From NCBI RefSeq assembly GCF_000212355.1, contig NC_015496.1:1240001-1304000 (forward strand): a DNA stretch of 64,000 nucleotides. Reading direction: 5' to 3'. This DNA comes from Dokdonia sp. 4H-3-7-5. Lineage in GTDB: Bacteria > Bacteroidota > Bacteroidia > Flavobacteriales > Flavobacteriaceae. Position 1 is the first letter of the stretch; each line of letters opens with the position of its first letter. The notes beneath the pieces are model-generated. The model was not told the DNA's origin. It worked only from the letters and a program-made list of their open reading frames with translations, and did not search any database. A program made the translations under genes and the position numbers. This document shows positions 1-8,795 of the stretch, one piece after another.

Positions 1-176
1 AATTATACAAATACTGGGATGAAGGTGAGATTGTAGAAATGCTGGGAGTGATATCGCTCTTTGGATACCTTAATCGCTGGAATGACTCTATGGGAACTAC
101 ACTGGAGGAAGATGCCATAGATTCTGGAAATCAATACCTCGGAAAGCACGGTTTTGAAGTAGGAAAACACGTGTAA
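1..176 (+). CDS. Carboxymuconolactone decarboxylase/AhpD-like protein, C-terminal part
   Basis: Only the last 57 codons lie in the window; the start is off the left edge. The reading frame is open from base 3 to a TAA at 174-176. The peptide contains ISLFGYLNRWNDSMGT followed by an acidic tail. This resembles the C-terminal helix of AhpD-like/carboxymuconolactone decarboxylase family proteins (typically hydrophobic-FxFLNRWND). Those proteins are small helical, often peroxide- or thiol-linked enzymes. The catalytic CxxC region, if present, would be upstream, so activity cannot be judged. The family call rests on this one motif. Confidence 0.55.
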   Translation, partial: LYKYWDEGEIVEMLGVISLFGYLNRWNDSMGTTLEEDAIDSGNQYLGKHGFEVGKHV

Positions 177-204
177 GTTTATATTTGAAATTTAATTTAA
201 AAGA

Positions 205-840
205 ATGAAAAAAATAATTTTCTCATTAACAATTTGCCTTTTTATAGCTGCAGTTTCTTATGCTCAAAATGATATAAGTTATGGTATAAAAGGTGGACTC
301 AATTACGCTAATCTCGTTTATGAATTTGAAGATTCAAACAATGATTTTTTAGATTTTAATGCCAAGGTTGGCTTTTATGCAGGTGGTTTTATAAACATTA
401 GCCTCAGTGATAAGTTCTCGCTACAACCAGAATTACTTTATAGTAGTCAAGGAGCTAAACTAGACATAGATTATAGTCAGGTTCTAGTATTTGATCAAAA
501 CGACCCTACATTTTTTGCGAATGAAGAAGATGTAAATGTAAAACAGAGTAAGCTTCTGCTGCCTATACTATTACAATATAAGATTGGTAGTGACTTTAGC
601 TTATTTCTTGGTCCGCAAATTACCTACACACTAAATTTCGAAACGGAAGTGAAGAATGGTGATGAACTAGTAGTTTCTAGATTTCAAGATGATGATAAAA
701 TTGGAGTTGATGCAAGCGCAAGAATAGGCTATAAAGCTTCAGAGAATATGATGATTGAATTGGGCTACTTTAGAGGCCTTACCAATCAAAATTCTGTGAA
801 GGCTTCAGTGTTTCAACTGGGGCTTGCTTACAAACTTTAG
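205..840 (+). CDS. Outer-membrane beta-barrel protein (porin-like, OMP_b-brl_2 type)
   Basis: A 211-residue protein with an N-terminal signal peptide (basic MKK, hydrophobic core, predicted cleavage after SYA near residue 20). Alternating hydrophobic strands rich in Gly and aromatics follow, with the repeated pattern YGIKGGLNYANL ... VGFYAGGFINI ... SLQPELLYSSQGAKL, and a terminal strand FQLGLAYKL. This is the layout of small Bacteroidota 8-stranded barrels annotated as porin family or outer membrane beta-barrel proteins. The specific function is unknown. It stands alone, 28 nt after the upstream gene and followed by a strong intrinsic terminator. Confidence 0.8.
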   Translation: MKKIIFSLTICLFIAAVSYAQNDISYGIKGGLNYANLVYEFEDSNNDFLDFNAKVGFYAGGFINISLSDKFSLQPELLYSSQGAKLDIDYSQVLVFDQNDPTFFANEEDVNVKQSKLLLPILLQYKIGSDFSLFLGPQITYTLNFETEVKNGDELVVSRFQDDDKIGVDASARIGYKASENMMIELGYFRGLTNQNSVKASVFQLGLAYKL

Positions 841-859
841 TCATTAATAAATTTCAAAG

Positions 860-900
860 AAGTGCCTCAAGATGTTATCATCTTGAGGCACTTCTTTATT
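860..900 (+). terminator. Intrinsic terminator after the beta-barrel gene
   Basis: A perfect 14-bp stem (860-873 pairing with 880-893) with a 6-nt loop, followed by CTTTATT. It separates the porin-like gene from ileS. Confidence 0.85.
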
Positions 901-946
901 GCCTAAAAATCTCGTAAATTCGCGCACAACATTTAAAGACTACAAA

Positions 947-3900
947 ATGAGCGCTAAGTTCACTGAATATAAAGGATTAGACCTTCCTAACATCGCTAGC
1001 GAGGTACTTGCCTACTGGAAAGAAAATGACGTTTTTGAGAAGTCGGTTACTTCTCGAGAAGGAGCAAAACCGTATGTGTTTTTTGAAGGACCACCTTCGG
1101 CAAACGGACTACCGGGTGTACACCACGTACTAGCGCGTGCGATTAAAGATATTTTTCCTCGTTACAAAACGATGAAAGGCTTTCAGGTAAAGCGTAAAGC
1201 GGGATGGGACACACACGGACTTCCTGTAGAACTTGGTGTTGAAAAAGAACTTGGTATTACCAAAGAAGATATCGGCACAAAAATCACTGTAGAAGAGTAT
1301 AATGAAGCTTGTAAAAAAGCCGTGATGCGCTACACAGATATCTGGAACGACCTTACAGAAAAAATGGGCTACTGGGTAGATATGGAAGATCCATACATCA
1401 CCTACAAGGCTAAGTATATGGAAACCGTATGGTGGCTACTTAAGCAAATCTATAACAAAGATTTACTATACAAAGGGTACACCATCCAGCCGTATTCTCC
1501 TAAGGCGGGAACGGGATTAAGCTCTCACGAACTTAACCAGCCTGGCTGTTACCGCGATGTGACAGATACTACGGTGGTGGCACAATTTAAAATCACAGAT
1601 CAAGGTGAAAACCCACTTGCAAAAGAACTTGCAGACGGGAATACTTACTTTATCGCCTGGACGACGACTCCTTGGACACTACCTTCAAACACGGCACTTA
1701 CCGTAGGGAAAAAGATAGATTATGTTCTCGTTGAGACATTTAACCAGTACACATTTGAGCCAGTAAAAGTTATCCTTGCTAAGAATTTAATCTCTAAGCA
1801 GTTTGATAAGAAATTTGTTTCCGCTTCCGCGAAAGAAGAGCTGGACGCATATACTGCTGGAGATAAAAAAATACCATACTACGTAGCTAGAGAATTTAAA
1901 GGAGCAGACCTTCTTGAACTTCGCTACGAGCAACTATTTGACTTTGTACAACCTAATGATAATCCTCAAGATGCCTTCCGTGTAATAGCTGGAGACTTTG
2001 TAACGACAGAGGATGGAACAGGTATCGTACACACAGCACCTACTTTTGGTGCAGATGATGCTTTGGTTGCAAAACTAGCTTCACCAGAAATTCCGCCGCT
2101 TCTTATTAAAAATGAAGATGGTAACCTTGTGCCGCTTGTGGATCTTCAGGGTAAATTTCGCCCTGAGCTCAAAGAGTTTGGAAACAAGTACATCAAGAAT
2201 GAATATTATGCAGATGGTGAGGCTCCAGAACGTTCTATGGACGTGGAACTTGCGATACGCTTAAAAGAAGAAAATAAAGCTTTTAAGGTAGAGAAGTACG
2301 TGCACAGTTACCCACATTGCTGGCGTACAGATAAGCCGGTACTTTACTACCCGCTCGATTCTTGGTTTATAAAAGTGACCGATTTTAAAGATCGTATGCA
2401 CGAGCTTAACCTTGGCGTAAACTGGAAACCTAAGTCTACAGGTGAAGGACGTTTTGGAAACTGGCTTGCAAATGCAAACGACTGGAACTTATCACGTAGC
2501 CGTTTCTGGGGAATACCGCTTCCTATATGGCGTACCGAAGATGGAAAAGAAGAAATACTCATAGGCTCTATAGCCGAACTTAAAGCCGAAATCCAAAAGG
2601 CACTTGACAAAGGTGTGATGGACACAGATCCATTTGAAGGGTTTAAAGTGGGCGATATGAGTGAGGAAAATTACGAGCTTGTAGATCTCCATAAAAACAT
2701 TGTAGATAAAATTACGCTAGTCTCAGATAGTGGGCAGCCTATGACACGTGAAGCAGACCTTATAGATGTATGGTTTGACTCTGGATCTATGCCGTATGCA
2801 CAATGGCACTATCCTTTTGAAAATAAAGAACTCGTAGAAGACACTTGGCGTAAAGCAGATTTTATAGCCGAAGGTGTAGACCAAACTCGTGGATGGTTTT
2901 ATACATTGCACGCTATTGCAACGATGATCTTTGACGATGTAGCCTATAAAAATGTCGTTTCTAACGGACTTGTACTTGACAAGAATGGGCAGAAGATGTC
3001 TAAGCGTCTTGGTAATGCAACAGATCCTTTTGAGACCTTAGAAAAATACGGACCAGATGCAACGCGCTGGTATATGATTTCTAACGCAAACCCTTGGGAT
3101 AACCTCAAGTTTGATTTGGAAGGAATAGAAGAGGTAAAACGTAAGTTCTTCGGGACGCTTTACAACACGTATAACTTCTTTGCGCTGTATGCAAATCTTG
3201 ATAATTTCGCTTTCGCGGAAGCGGAAATAGAACTTTCTCAACGTCCAGAAATAGACAGATGGATACTATCAGAACTTCATAGTCTTATTGCAGAAGTAGA
3301 TAAGTTTTATGCCGAATATGAGCCTACCAAAGCAACAAGGGCGATAGACACTTTTGTACAAGAAAACCTGTCTAACTGGTTTGTACGATTAAGTAGAAGA
3401 CGTTTCTGGAAAGGTGAATATGCAACAGATAAAATCTCTGCATACCAAACATTATATACCTGTCTTGAGACTGTAGCAAAGCTTAGCGCTCCTGTTGCAC
3501 CATTCTTTATGGAAAAACTCTATAAAGACCTTAATGCTGCTACTGGAAAAGAAGATTTTGAAAGCATACACCTTGCAGAATTCCCCGTGAGTGATGCAAC
3601 TTATATAGATGCTGCTCTTGAGCATAAAATGCAAAAAGCACAAATAGTAAGCTCACTAACACTCTCATTAAGAGCAAAAGAGAAGATCAAAGTACGCCAA
3701 CCTTTACAGCGCATTATGATCCCTGTGCTTAATGAAAATGATAAGAATGAGATCCTTGCCGTGGCAGATTTGATTAAATCTGAGGTAAATGTGAAAGAAA
3801 TTGAGCTCATTTCTGATGATTCTGGGATATTAGTGAAGCAAATCAAACCTAATTTTAAGGTATTAGGACCTCGTTTTGGGAAAGATATGAAGCTCATTGC

Positions 3901-4354
3901 TAGCAAGATAAACTCACTACAAGCTGAGGATATTGCAAAAATTGAGCAAGATGGTGAATTAACCGTCGAAATTAATGGAGAAAATACTATTTTGCAGGCT
4001 GGTGACGTTGAGATAACATCGCAAGACATTGAAGGGTGGCTAGTTGCAAGTAATGCTGGAGTAACAGTAGCTCTAGATGTTACGATAAGTGAAGAGCTCA
4101 AAAAAGAAGGTGTGGCACGAGAATTGGTTAACCGTATACAGAACCTACGTAAGGACTCTGGATTTGAAGTGACAGATCGTATCCATATACAGCTACAAGA
4201 AGAGCCGTCAATTGCTCAGACAGTACTGACTAACGCAGACTATATTAAAGCAGAAACACTAGCAGATTCTCTTGAATTAGTTCCTACATTAAGTGATGGA
4301 CTGGAGATTGCTTTTGATGATATAACAACATTTTTAACCATTTCAAAACAATAG
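947..4354 (+). CDS. ileS: Isoleucyl-tRNA synthetase (IleS2 type)
   Basis: Charges tRNA-Ile with isoleucine in the cytoplasm. The protein is 1135 residues from the ATG at 947 (MSAKFTEYKG). The frame is open 16 codons further upstream, but that extension overlaps the terminator region and has no family similarity, so the internal ATG was chosen. The class I signature region is PPSANGLPGVHH (about residues 49-60), where the first His of HIGH is replaced (GVHH). KMSKR occurs in GQKMSKRLGN. The length and the anticodon-binding C-terminal extension fit the long, eukaryote-like IleS2 form. Two eroded copies of the dispersed palindrome lie inside the gene, encoding ASAKE and AFAEAE. It is followed 2 nt later by the DksA-like gene. 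Confidence 0.95.
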   Translation: MSAKFTEYKGLDLPNIASEVLAYWKENDVFEKSVTSREGAKPYVFFEGPPSANGLPGVHHVLARAIKDIFPRYKTMKGFQVKRKAGWDTHGLPVELGVEKELGITKEDIGTKITVEEYNEACKKAVMRYTDIWNDLTEKMGYWVDMEDPYITYKAKYMETVWWLLKQIYNKDLLYKGYTIQPYSPKAGTGLSSHELNQPGCYRDVTDTTVVAQFKITDQGENPLAKELADGNTYFIAWTTTPWTLPSNTALTVGKKIDYVLVETFNQYTFEPVKVILAKNLISKQFDKKFVSASAKEELDAYTAGDKKIPYYVAREFKGADLLELRYEQLFDFVQPNDNPQDAFRVIAGDFVTTEDGTGIVHTAPTFGADDALVAKLASPEIPPLLIKNEDGNLVPLVDLQGKFRPELKEFGNKYIKNEYYADGEAPERSMDVELAIRLKEENKAFKVEKYVHSYPHCWRTDKPVLYYPLDSWFIKVTDFKDRMHELNLGVNWKPKSTGEGRFGNWLANANDWNLSRSRFWGIPLPIWRTEDGKEEILIGSIAELKAEIQKALDKGVMDTDPFEGFKVGDMSEENYELVDLHKNIVDKITLVSDSGQPMTREADLIDVWFDSGSMPYAQWHYPFENKELVEDTWRKADFIAEGVDQTRGWFYTLHAIATMIFDDVAYKNVVSNGLVLDKNGQKMSKRLGNATDPFETLEKYGPDATRWYMISNANPWDNLKFDLEGIEEVKRKFFGTLYNTYNFFALYANLDNFAFAEAEIELSQRPEIDRWILSELHSLIAEVDKFYAEYEPTKATRAIDTFVQENLSNWFVRLSRRRFWKGEYATDKISAYQTLYTCLETVAKLSAPVAPFFMEKLYKDLNAATGKEDFESIHLAEFPVSDATYIDAALEHKMQKAQIVSSLTLSLRAKEKIKVRQPLQRIMIPVLNENDKNEILAVADLIKSEVNVKEIELISDDSGILVKQIKPNFKVLGPRFGKDMKLIASKINSLQAEDIAKIEQDGELTVEINGENTILQAGDVEITSQDIEGWLVASNAGVTVALDVTISEELKKEGVARELVNRIQNLRKDSGFEVTDRIHIQLQEEPSIAQTVLTNADYIKAETLADSLELVPTLSDGLEIAFDDITTFLTISKQ
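1822..1837. repeat. Dispersed palindrome, eroded copy (in ileS)
   Basis: CGCTTCCGCGAAAGAA, which departs from CGCTTTCGCGAAAGCG at three positions. It is read as ASAKE in the editing region of IleS. Confidence 0.5.
3208..3223. repeat. Dispersed palindrome, one-mismatch copy (in ileS)
   Basis: CGCTTTCGCGGAAGCG, one mismatch to the consensus. It is read as AFAEAE between the catalytic and anticodon-binding parts of IleS. Confidence 0.75.
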
Positions 4355-4356
4355 TA

Positions 4357-4740
4357 ATGGCAGACGATATACAAGAAAGATTTAGCGATGCACAGCTCGC
4401 TGAGTTTAGAGAATTAATAGAAAAGAAGATTGAGAAAGCACAACACGATCTCGAGCTTATTAAAAGTGCCTACCTCAACGATGGAGATAACGGTACAGAT
4501 GATACCTCTCCACAATTTAAATCTTTTGAGGAAGGTAGCGCCACGATGAGTAAAGAGGCAAACAGTGCACTTGCTATACGTCAAGAAAAATTTATACGCG
4601 ATCTTAAAAATGCGATTACTCGTATTAATAACAAAACGTACGGTATATGCCGTGTAACTGGAAAACTTATCAATCCAGAACGTTTAAAGTTAGTTCCTCA
4701 CGCTACATTGAGCATTGAGGCTAAGAATATGCAGGCTTAA
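4357..4740 (+). CDS. TraR/DksA-family RNA polymerase-binding regulator
   Basis: A 127-residue protein. An N-terminal helical hairpin (about residues 10-90) is followed by a short C-terminal module, YGICRVTGKLINPERL, the Bacteroidota version of the DksA zinc finger. Only one Cys (Cys98) is left of the usual four, so zinc binding as in E. coli DksA is unlikely. The family acts in the secondary channel of RNA polymerase and modulates initiation, often with ppGpp. It starts 2 nt after ileS stops, so the two are almost certainly co-transcribed. This ileS-dksA-lspA neighbourhood is common in the phylum. Confidence 0.9.
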   Translation: MADDIQERFSDAQLAEFRELIEKKIEKAQHDLELIKSAYLNDGDNGTDDTSPQFKSFEEGSATMSKEANSALAIRQEKFIRDLKNAITRINNKTYGICRVTGKLINPERLKLVPHATLSIEAKNMQA

Positions 4741-4792
4741 GCCTTTTCTTGGATTGAAATTACAAAGTACTCCATTATCAAAAGGATGTTAA

Positions 4793-4820
4793 AAAAGCGC
4801 TCTCTGAGCGCTTTTCAATG
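4793..4820 (+). terminator. Intrinsic terminator after the DksA gene, abutting the next start codon
   Basis: Stem AAAAGCGCTC (4793-4802), loop TCT, and GAGCGCTTTT (4806-4815). The next gene's ATG is at 4829, only 13 nt beyond the stem, which leaves no room for an ordinary promoter downstream of the hairpin. Confidence 0.75.
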
Positions 4821-4828
4821 TAAATTGA

Positions 4829-5287
4829 ATGACTAAATATTTCTTCAAAATAATTATTGTTTTATTCTCTTTCTTTTTGATTGGCTGTATGTCCAATAAA
4901 ACACCAGCAAAGAGTCACTACTTGAATCTTTATACTCTCCATAAAAATTACACCCCATCTTCACAAGATCAAAAAGATATAAAAGTTTCAGTTCATCTTA
5001 ACGAAAATGGTGTCATTATAATTAATGGAGAAGCTCTCTCTATTAACCAATTAGAAACTGAGACTATTCAGTTAATTTTAAACTCAAAAACTTCTCTTCT
5101 ATTTGAAATATCTTCGAGTGATAGTATTCATACGTTCACTAAAGTTATACTTCCTATTATAAAATTAGCTTATCAAAAAGTAAAAAATGCCGAGTCTCTA
5201 AGGAGATTCAAAAAGGATTATCAAGATCTTACACTTGAGGAAAATCTTGAAATAGATTTATATCTTCCTTGGGCTTTTAAATATTAA
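4829..5287 (+). CDS. Lipoprotein with an ExbD/TolR-like periplasmic domain
   Basis: A 152-residue protein. The signal sequence ends in a lipobox (LIGC, Cys20), so it should be a lipid-anchored envelope protein. Residues about 50-150 follow the pattern of the periplasmic part of Bacteroidota ExbD: a strand with NENGVIIINGEALSINQLE, then a strand LLFEISSSDSI, then a helix ILPIIKLAYQKVKNAESLRRF, and an ending resembling the typical Y-x-x-L-T-x-E-x ... YP tail. ExbD normally has one N-terminal membrane helix with a critical Asp that works with ExbB; here a lipoprotein signal replaces it, so proton-motor function is not expected. The family assignment is by motif resemblance only. The gene lies between the dksA terminator and a small adhesin-like gene. 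Confidence 0.6.
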   Translation: MTKYFFKIIIVLFSFFLIGCMSNKTPAKSHYLNLYTLHKNYTPSSQDQKDIKVSVHLNENGVIIINGEALSINQLETETIQLILNSKTSLLFEISSSDSIHTFTKVILPIIKLAYQKVKNAESLRRFKKDYQDLTLEENLEIDLYLPWAFKY

Positions 5288-5302
5288 ACTAATATTTTAA
5301 AA

Positions 5303-5929
5303 TTGAAAAAACTCTTTTACATAATACTATTCTTTACCACAACATCCCTAATCGCGCAAAAGCGCTTGTCGCAAACCTATGATGCGGCGAGTATAAAAGA
5401 ATTATATATTAATAGCAATGAGATTTTTGAGATAACTATTAACGCAAGGGATACTGACCAAATCACAGTGCATACCATTATAGATGGGGAAATATTTGCA
5501 TCTACCCTTTTAAACACTGCTATCGCAAACAATGTACTTAAAATTACTACGGGAAAAACTCCAGATTACGAGCCTTTTAATGATAAGCTCTCAGCACATA
5601 AAGTGATGGCTATTGAGCTTGAAATAACGGTTCCTATGGGACTGGACGTGTCTGTGTACAGCACACTTGCAGGCGTAGATATCTATGGAGCCTTCGGGCA
5701 AGTGCACATGGATTTGGAAAGAGGACACTTTAAAGGAGAAGGACTTCGCTTTCGCGAAAGCGCAACTATAAACACCATCTCTGGAAGTATTGAACTTGAT
5801 ATTGATAAAGCACATGTTACTGCACAATCTCGTAACGGTACTATCGTTATATCGCCAGAAATTACTCTGGGACCAACTCTCAAACTACAAAGTATACATG
5901 GTGATATCACTATAGTAAAATCGTTGTGA
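5303..5929 (+). CDS. Exported beta-helix/adhesin-like protein (DUF4097-type), function unknown
   Basis: A 208-residue protein starting at TTG (no ATG fits). It has a signal peptide (KKLFYIILFFTTTSLIAQ) and repetitive short beta strands such as ITVPMGLDVSVYSTLAGVDIYG and INTISGSIELDIDKAHVTAQSRNGTIVI. This is the ladder pattern of DUF4097/putative auto-transporter adhesin domains in Bacteroidota. It starts 15 nt after the ExbD-like lipoprotein stops and lies 34 nt upstream of lspA, so the three may be co-transcribed. A perfect copy of the dispersed palindrome lies within the gene and is read as RFRES. Confidence 0.6.
   Translation: MKKLFYIILFFTTTSLIAQKRLSQTYDAASIKELYINSNEIFEITINARDTDQITVHTIIDGEIFASTLLNTAIANNVLKITTGKTPDYEPFNDKLSAHKVMAIELEITVPMGLDVSVYSTLAGVDIYGAFGQVHMDLERGHFKGEGLRFRESATINTISGSIELDIDKAHVTAQSRNGTIVISPEITLGPTLKLQSIHGDITIVKSL
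5747..5762. repeat. Dispersed palindrome, perfect 16-bp copy
   Basis: CGCTTTCGCGAAAGCG inside the adhesin-like gene, read as RFRES between two beta strands. Confidence 0.95.
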
Positions 5930-5963
5930 ATAACCTATTTTTGTCCCTTGTCAAAAAATAATT

Positions 5964-6599
5964 ATGTCTCTTAAGAAAGTCGCCCTTATTGTTTTCCTGA
6001 TTTTATTAGTAGATCAGGTGTTGAAGGTTTATATAAAAACTAACTTTTACTTACGTGAGAGTATACAAGTTTTTGGTATGGACTGGTTTCAAATCTTTTT
6101 TGTTGAAAATCAAGGAGCCGCTTGGGGAGTAGAGTTACCTGGTAAATATGGTAAGATAACCTTATCACTTTTTAGACTTATCATAGCGCCTGTAATTGGG
6201 TATTATCTATATAAATCTGCAGTAAATCACGCACCGAAGCTTCTCGTGATTGCATTATCACTCGTCTTTGCTGGAGCAGTAGGTAATATTATAGATTCCC
6301 TTATCTATGGATCTATTTTTAGCGAGAGTACTACGAGTCAGATTGCGACTTTTATGCCAGAAGGTGGTGGGTATGCAGACCCTCTCTTCGGAAAAGTGGT
6401 AGACATGCTGTATTTCCCGTTTATTCAAGATGCAATGTGGCCAGAATGGGTTCCATTTTTAGGTGGTAAAACATTTACCTTCTTTAATGCTATCTTCAAT
6501 ATAGCAGATATGGCAATAAGCACTGGAGTAGGAATACTGCTTGTATTTAATAAAAGAGTATTTCCTCAGGACGAGAAAGATAATAAGGCAGCAGCTTAA
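5964..6599 (+). CDS. lspA: Lipoprotein signal peptidase (signal peptidase II)
   Basis: An inner-membrane aspartyl protease that removes the signal peptide from prolipoproteins after lipidation. Its 211 residues include four hydrophobic segments. The two catalytic Asp motifs are visible: VGNIIDS (Asp111) and FNIADMAIS (Asp182). The usual Arg after the first Asp is Ser here. The loop between the motifs is longer than in E. coli LspA, as is normal in Bacteroidota. The last four bases overlap the 3' end of the convergent receiver gene. Confidence 0.95.
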   Translation: MSLKKVALIVFLILLVDQVLKVYIKTNFYLRESIQVFGMDWFQIFFVENQGAAWGVELPGKYGKITLSLFRLIIAPVIGYYLYKSAVNHAPKLLVIALSLVFAGAVGNIIDSLIYGSIFSESTTSQIATFMPEGGGYADPLFGKVVDMLYFPFIQDAMWPEWVPFLGGKTFTFFNAIFNIADMAISTGVGILLVFNKRVFPQDEKDNKAAA

Positions 6600-7012
6600 G
6601 CCATTTCCTTTTTAAAGACCGCTGCTAGGTCGTCAAGACCAATAGGTTTTACTAAGAAGTCTTTTACTAGATTAAATTCTTGAGATCGCTTTATATCAAT
6701 AGGATTTATAGACGAGCTTACAATGTATAGCGTGCTATTTTTAAGCGCTGGAAAATTGTACTTACTGAGCTCTTCTAGAAATTTCCATCCATCCATAACT
6801 GGCATATTGAGGTCCAATAGTATAATCTGCGGGATAGCTTGTTCCTCTTTATGTAAAAATGTTTTGACGAAGTAATCAAGAGCTTCTTCACCATTTTTAA
6901 AAACGATAAGATCTTTTGCAAGTTTACGTATGTCTATCACCTTTGTGATTAAACTTACATACATCTCATCGTCGTCAATTATACATGCTATTTCTATCGG
7001 ATATTCTGCCAT
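6596..7012 (-). CDS. Single-domain response regulator (CheY-like receiver)
   Basis: A 138-residue receiver domain with no output domain. It has an acidic pocket (IIDDDE, Asp13-15), phospho-accepting Asp67 in LLDLNMPVMDG, a Ser/Thr switch position (VSSS, about 98-101) and Lys122 in VKPIG. It lies 20 nt downstream of a PAS histidine kinase on the same strand and is very probably its partner. With no DNA-binding part, signalling must pass by protein contact or a phosphorelay. It converges with lspA with a 4-nt overlap. Confidence 0.9.
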   Translation of the reverse strand: MAEYPIEIACIIDDDEMYVSLITKVIDIRKLAKDLIVFKNGEEALDYFVKTFLHKEEQAIPQIILLDLNMPVMDGWKFLEELSKYNFPALKNSTLYIVSSSINPIDIKRSQEFNLVKDFLVKPIGLDDLAAVFKKEMA

Positions 7013-7032
7013 TGTTAATGGTGTGTGCTAGT

Positions 7033-8187
7033 TTAATCTAATGTCACTATAAATTTTGATCCCTTACCTACTTTACTTTCCACGTTAATTTCGCCGCCCA
7101 TTGCCTCTACTTCATTACGAGTGAGAAACAAGCCTAGACCCAAGGCATCATCATTACCGTGAAAAGTTTTATAGATTTTAAAAAGCTCTTCTCCATGCTT
7201 CTTTAGATCAATCCCTAATCCATTATCTTTTACTAGAAGGTGTACTTTACCATTCTCCTCATAGGTATATAAAGAGATTTCTGGATCACGATCTGGGTGC
7301 TTATAACGTATTGCGTTTGTAATTAAGTTTTGTAAAATACTTTCTAGATATGCTTCGATGTATGGAATCTCTTCTACTTCTGAGAAATCTGTGTACATCA
7401 CGACCTTATTTTCTCTAATTGTTTGCAATAGTCCAGCGACCACGCGATTATATACATCTTGAATTACAACCTTATCTCTTGTTTTACTTGCAACGCTGTG
7501 TACGCTTACTATCTTATTGAGATGTCTTAATGTAACATCTAGACTCTTTCCAATCTTTGTGAAATTTTGAAGTAATTCGTTTTGGTCTGCACTTAGATTT
7601 GAGCTATCAAATAGCGCTGCAGACATTTGTAAGTTTCCAACTTGAGATCTTAAATTATGAGAAATGATATGAGCAAAATCGTACAGCCGCGAGTTATGTC
7701 CCTGTATTAATCTAAAAGACTGTTCTAACTGTTCTTCACGAAGCTTCTCCTCATGAATATTTTGAAAAACTCCTCGTATACCAATAATTTCCTTATCATT
7801 ATCTCTAAGAGGACGTCCACTTGCTTTTGCCCAGAATATTTCTCCATCATAGGTTCTCATCTTTACATGAGTAGAAAATGATTTTCCTTGAGCACAATCA
7901 AAAAAGAGTGCTGTGGCTTTGTCCATATGCTCCTCTGCATAAAAATTAAAACCAGTATTTAATGTGGGCTTATAATCTTTAGGTACGTTAAGAATATTTC
8001 TTGCTTGCTCATCAAAGAAGCTCTTTTTATTCTTAAAATCGACACTCCATCCTCCTGCTCCCGTAAGTTCAGAAATCTGTTTATAGTAGAAATTATCCAT
8101 CGAAAAATAATCAGAAGTACTCGCAGCATTTTTTTCTACGGTAGCATTCTTTTTTCCCTTTAAAGACAATCTAGATAAATTCATCAC
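7033..8187 (-). CDS. PAS-domain sensor histidine kinase (soluble)
   Basis: A 384-residue protein with no evident membrane helices. A PAS/PAC sensor lies at about residues 40-150 (GGWSVDFKNKKSFF ... IGIRGVFQNIHEE). The dimerisation helix carries phospho-accepting His177 in FAHIISHNLRSQVG. The HATPase_c part has an N-box (NLITNAIRYKH), a G1 box (DNGLGID) and a G2 box (LGLGLFLTRN). It probably phosphorylates the single-domain receiver encoded just downstream. The N-terminal 25 residues are low-complexity, so the true start could be slightly later. Confidence 0.92.
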   Translation of the reverse strand: MMNLSRLSLKGKKNATVEKNAASTSDYFSMDNFYYKQISELTGAGGWSVDFKNKKSFFDEQARNILNVPKDYKPTLNTGFNFYAEEHMDKATALFFDCAQGKSFSTHVKMRTYDGEIFWAKASGRPLRDNDKEIIGIRGVFQNIHEEKLREEQLEQSFRLIQGHNSRLYDFAHIISHNLRSQVGNLQMSAALFDSSNLSADQNELLQNFTKIGKSLDVTLRHLNKIVSVHSVASKTRDKVVIQDVYNRVVAGLLQTIRENKVVMYTDFSEVEEIPYIEAYLESILQNLITNAIRYKHPDRDPEISLYTYEENGKVHLLVKDNGLGIDLKKHGEELFKIYKTFHGNDDALGLGLFLTRNEVEAMGGEINVESKVGKGSKFIVTLD

Positions 8188-8231
8188 TATAAGTTATATA
8201 GCTATGAATATACCATAATATTCATAATTTT

Positions 8232-8795
8232 TTAAAAACTATATATCTTTTTCGGTGAAATACAGCGATTTATGCCGATGTCTTGTGTGTTTATATCGAT
8301 TAAGTGCTCTTCTGGCTCAAAATAGCTAAGACCAATTTTTATAACATCTGGCTTGCATTGAGCAAGAAAACGGTCATAAAAACCTTTACCGTACCCTATA
8401 CGATTACCCTGCTTATCATAAGCGAGAAGTGGGATAAATACAACATCAAGTTTAGACGCAGGTATTTCTATTCCGTCTTCAGGTTCTGGTATTCCGTAAT
8501 CATTAACCACTATTTTAGTGCTATCTGTGAGCAAATAATGAGATAGCGTATTTTCCTCAAAATTTGACTTTGAGATGATAACATTCTTGTCTTTTCCTCC
8601 TAGAATGGAGAGTAGATACTGAGTATCTATTTCGCGTAAGCGGTCTATTGGAAGGAAAATATGATAGTAATCATGATTCCATATATCCATAGAGAGCGCT
8701 TGATTTGCGATTTCTAAACTTCTCTCGTCACGCTCACCTTGTGTGAGTGCTGCTCTTAAGTCTTTATACTTTTTTCTAAGCTCCTGCTTGGTCAT
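8232..8795 (-). CDS. 5-formyltetrahydrofolate cyclo-ligase
   Basis: Converts 5-formyl-THF to 5,10-methenyl-THF using ATP, returning the stored folate to the one-carbon pool. The 187-residue length is normal. The family motif GYGKGFYDRFL and the LPIDRLREIDT segment are visible, together with N-terminal basic residues for ATP/folate binding (KQELRKKYKDLR). Its start overlaps the end of the aspartoacylase-like gene by 20 nt, making it the last gene of the rimB-rimK operon. The family is also called YgfA, FAU or MTHFS. Confidence 0.93.
   Translation of the reverse strand: MTKQELRKKYKDLRAALTQGERDERSLEIANQALSMDIWNHDYYHIFLPIDRLREIDTQYLLSILGGKDKNVIISKSNFEENTLSHYLLTDSTKIVVNDYGIPEPEDGIEIPASKLDVVFIPLLAYDKQGNRIGYGKGFYDRFLAQCKPDVIKIGLSYFEPEEHLIDINTQDIGINRCISPKKIYSF

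Noticed and set aside
899-946. N-terminal extension of IleS
   Set aside because: It overlaps the terminator tail and lacks family similarity. The ATG at 947 gives the standard N terminus.
3601-4101. 166-codon open frame on the minus strand inside ileS
   Set aside because: Antisense shadow of the ileS C-terminal region. The Ser/Ile-rich composition follows from the opposite strand.
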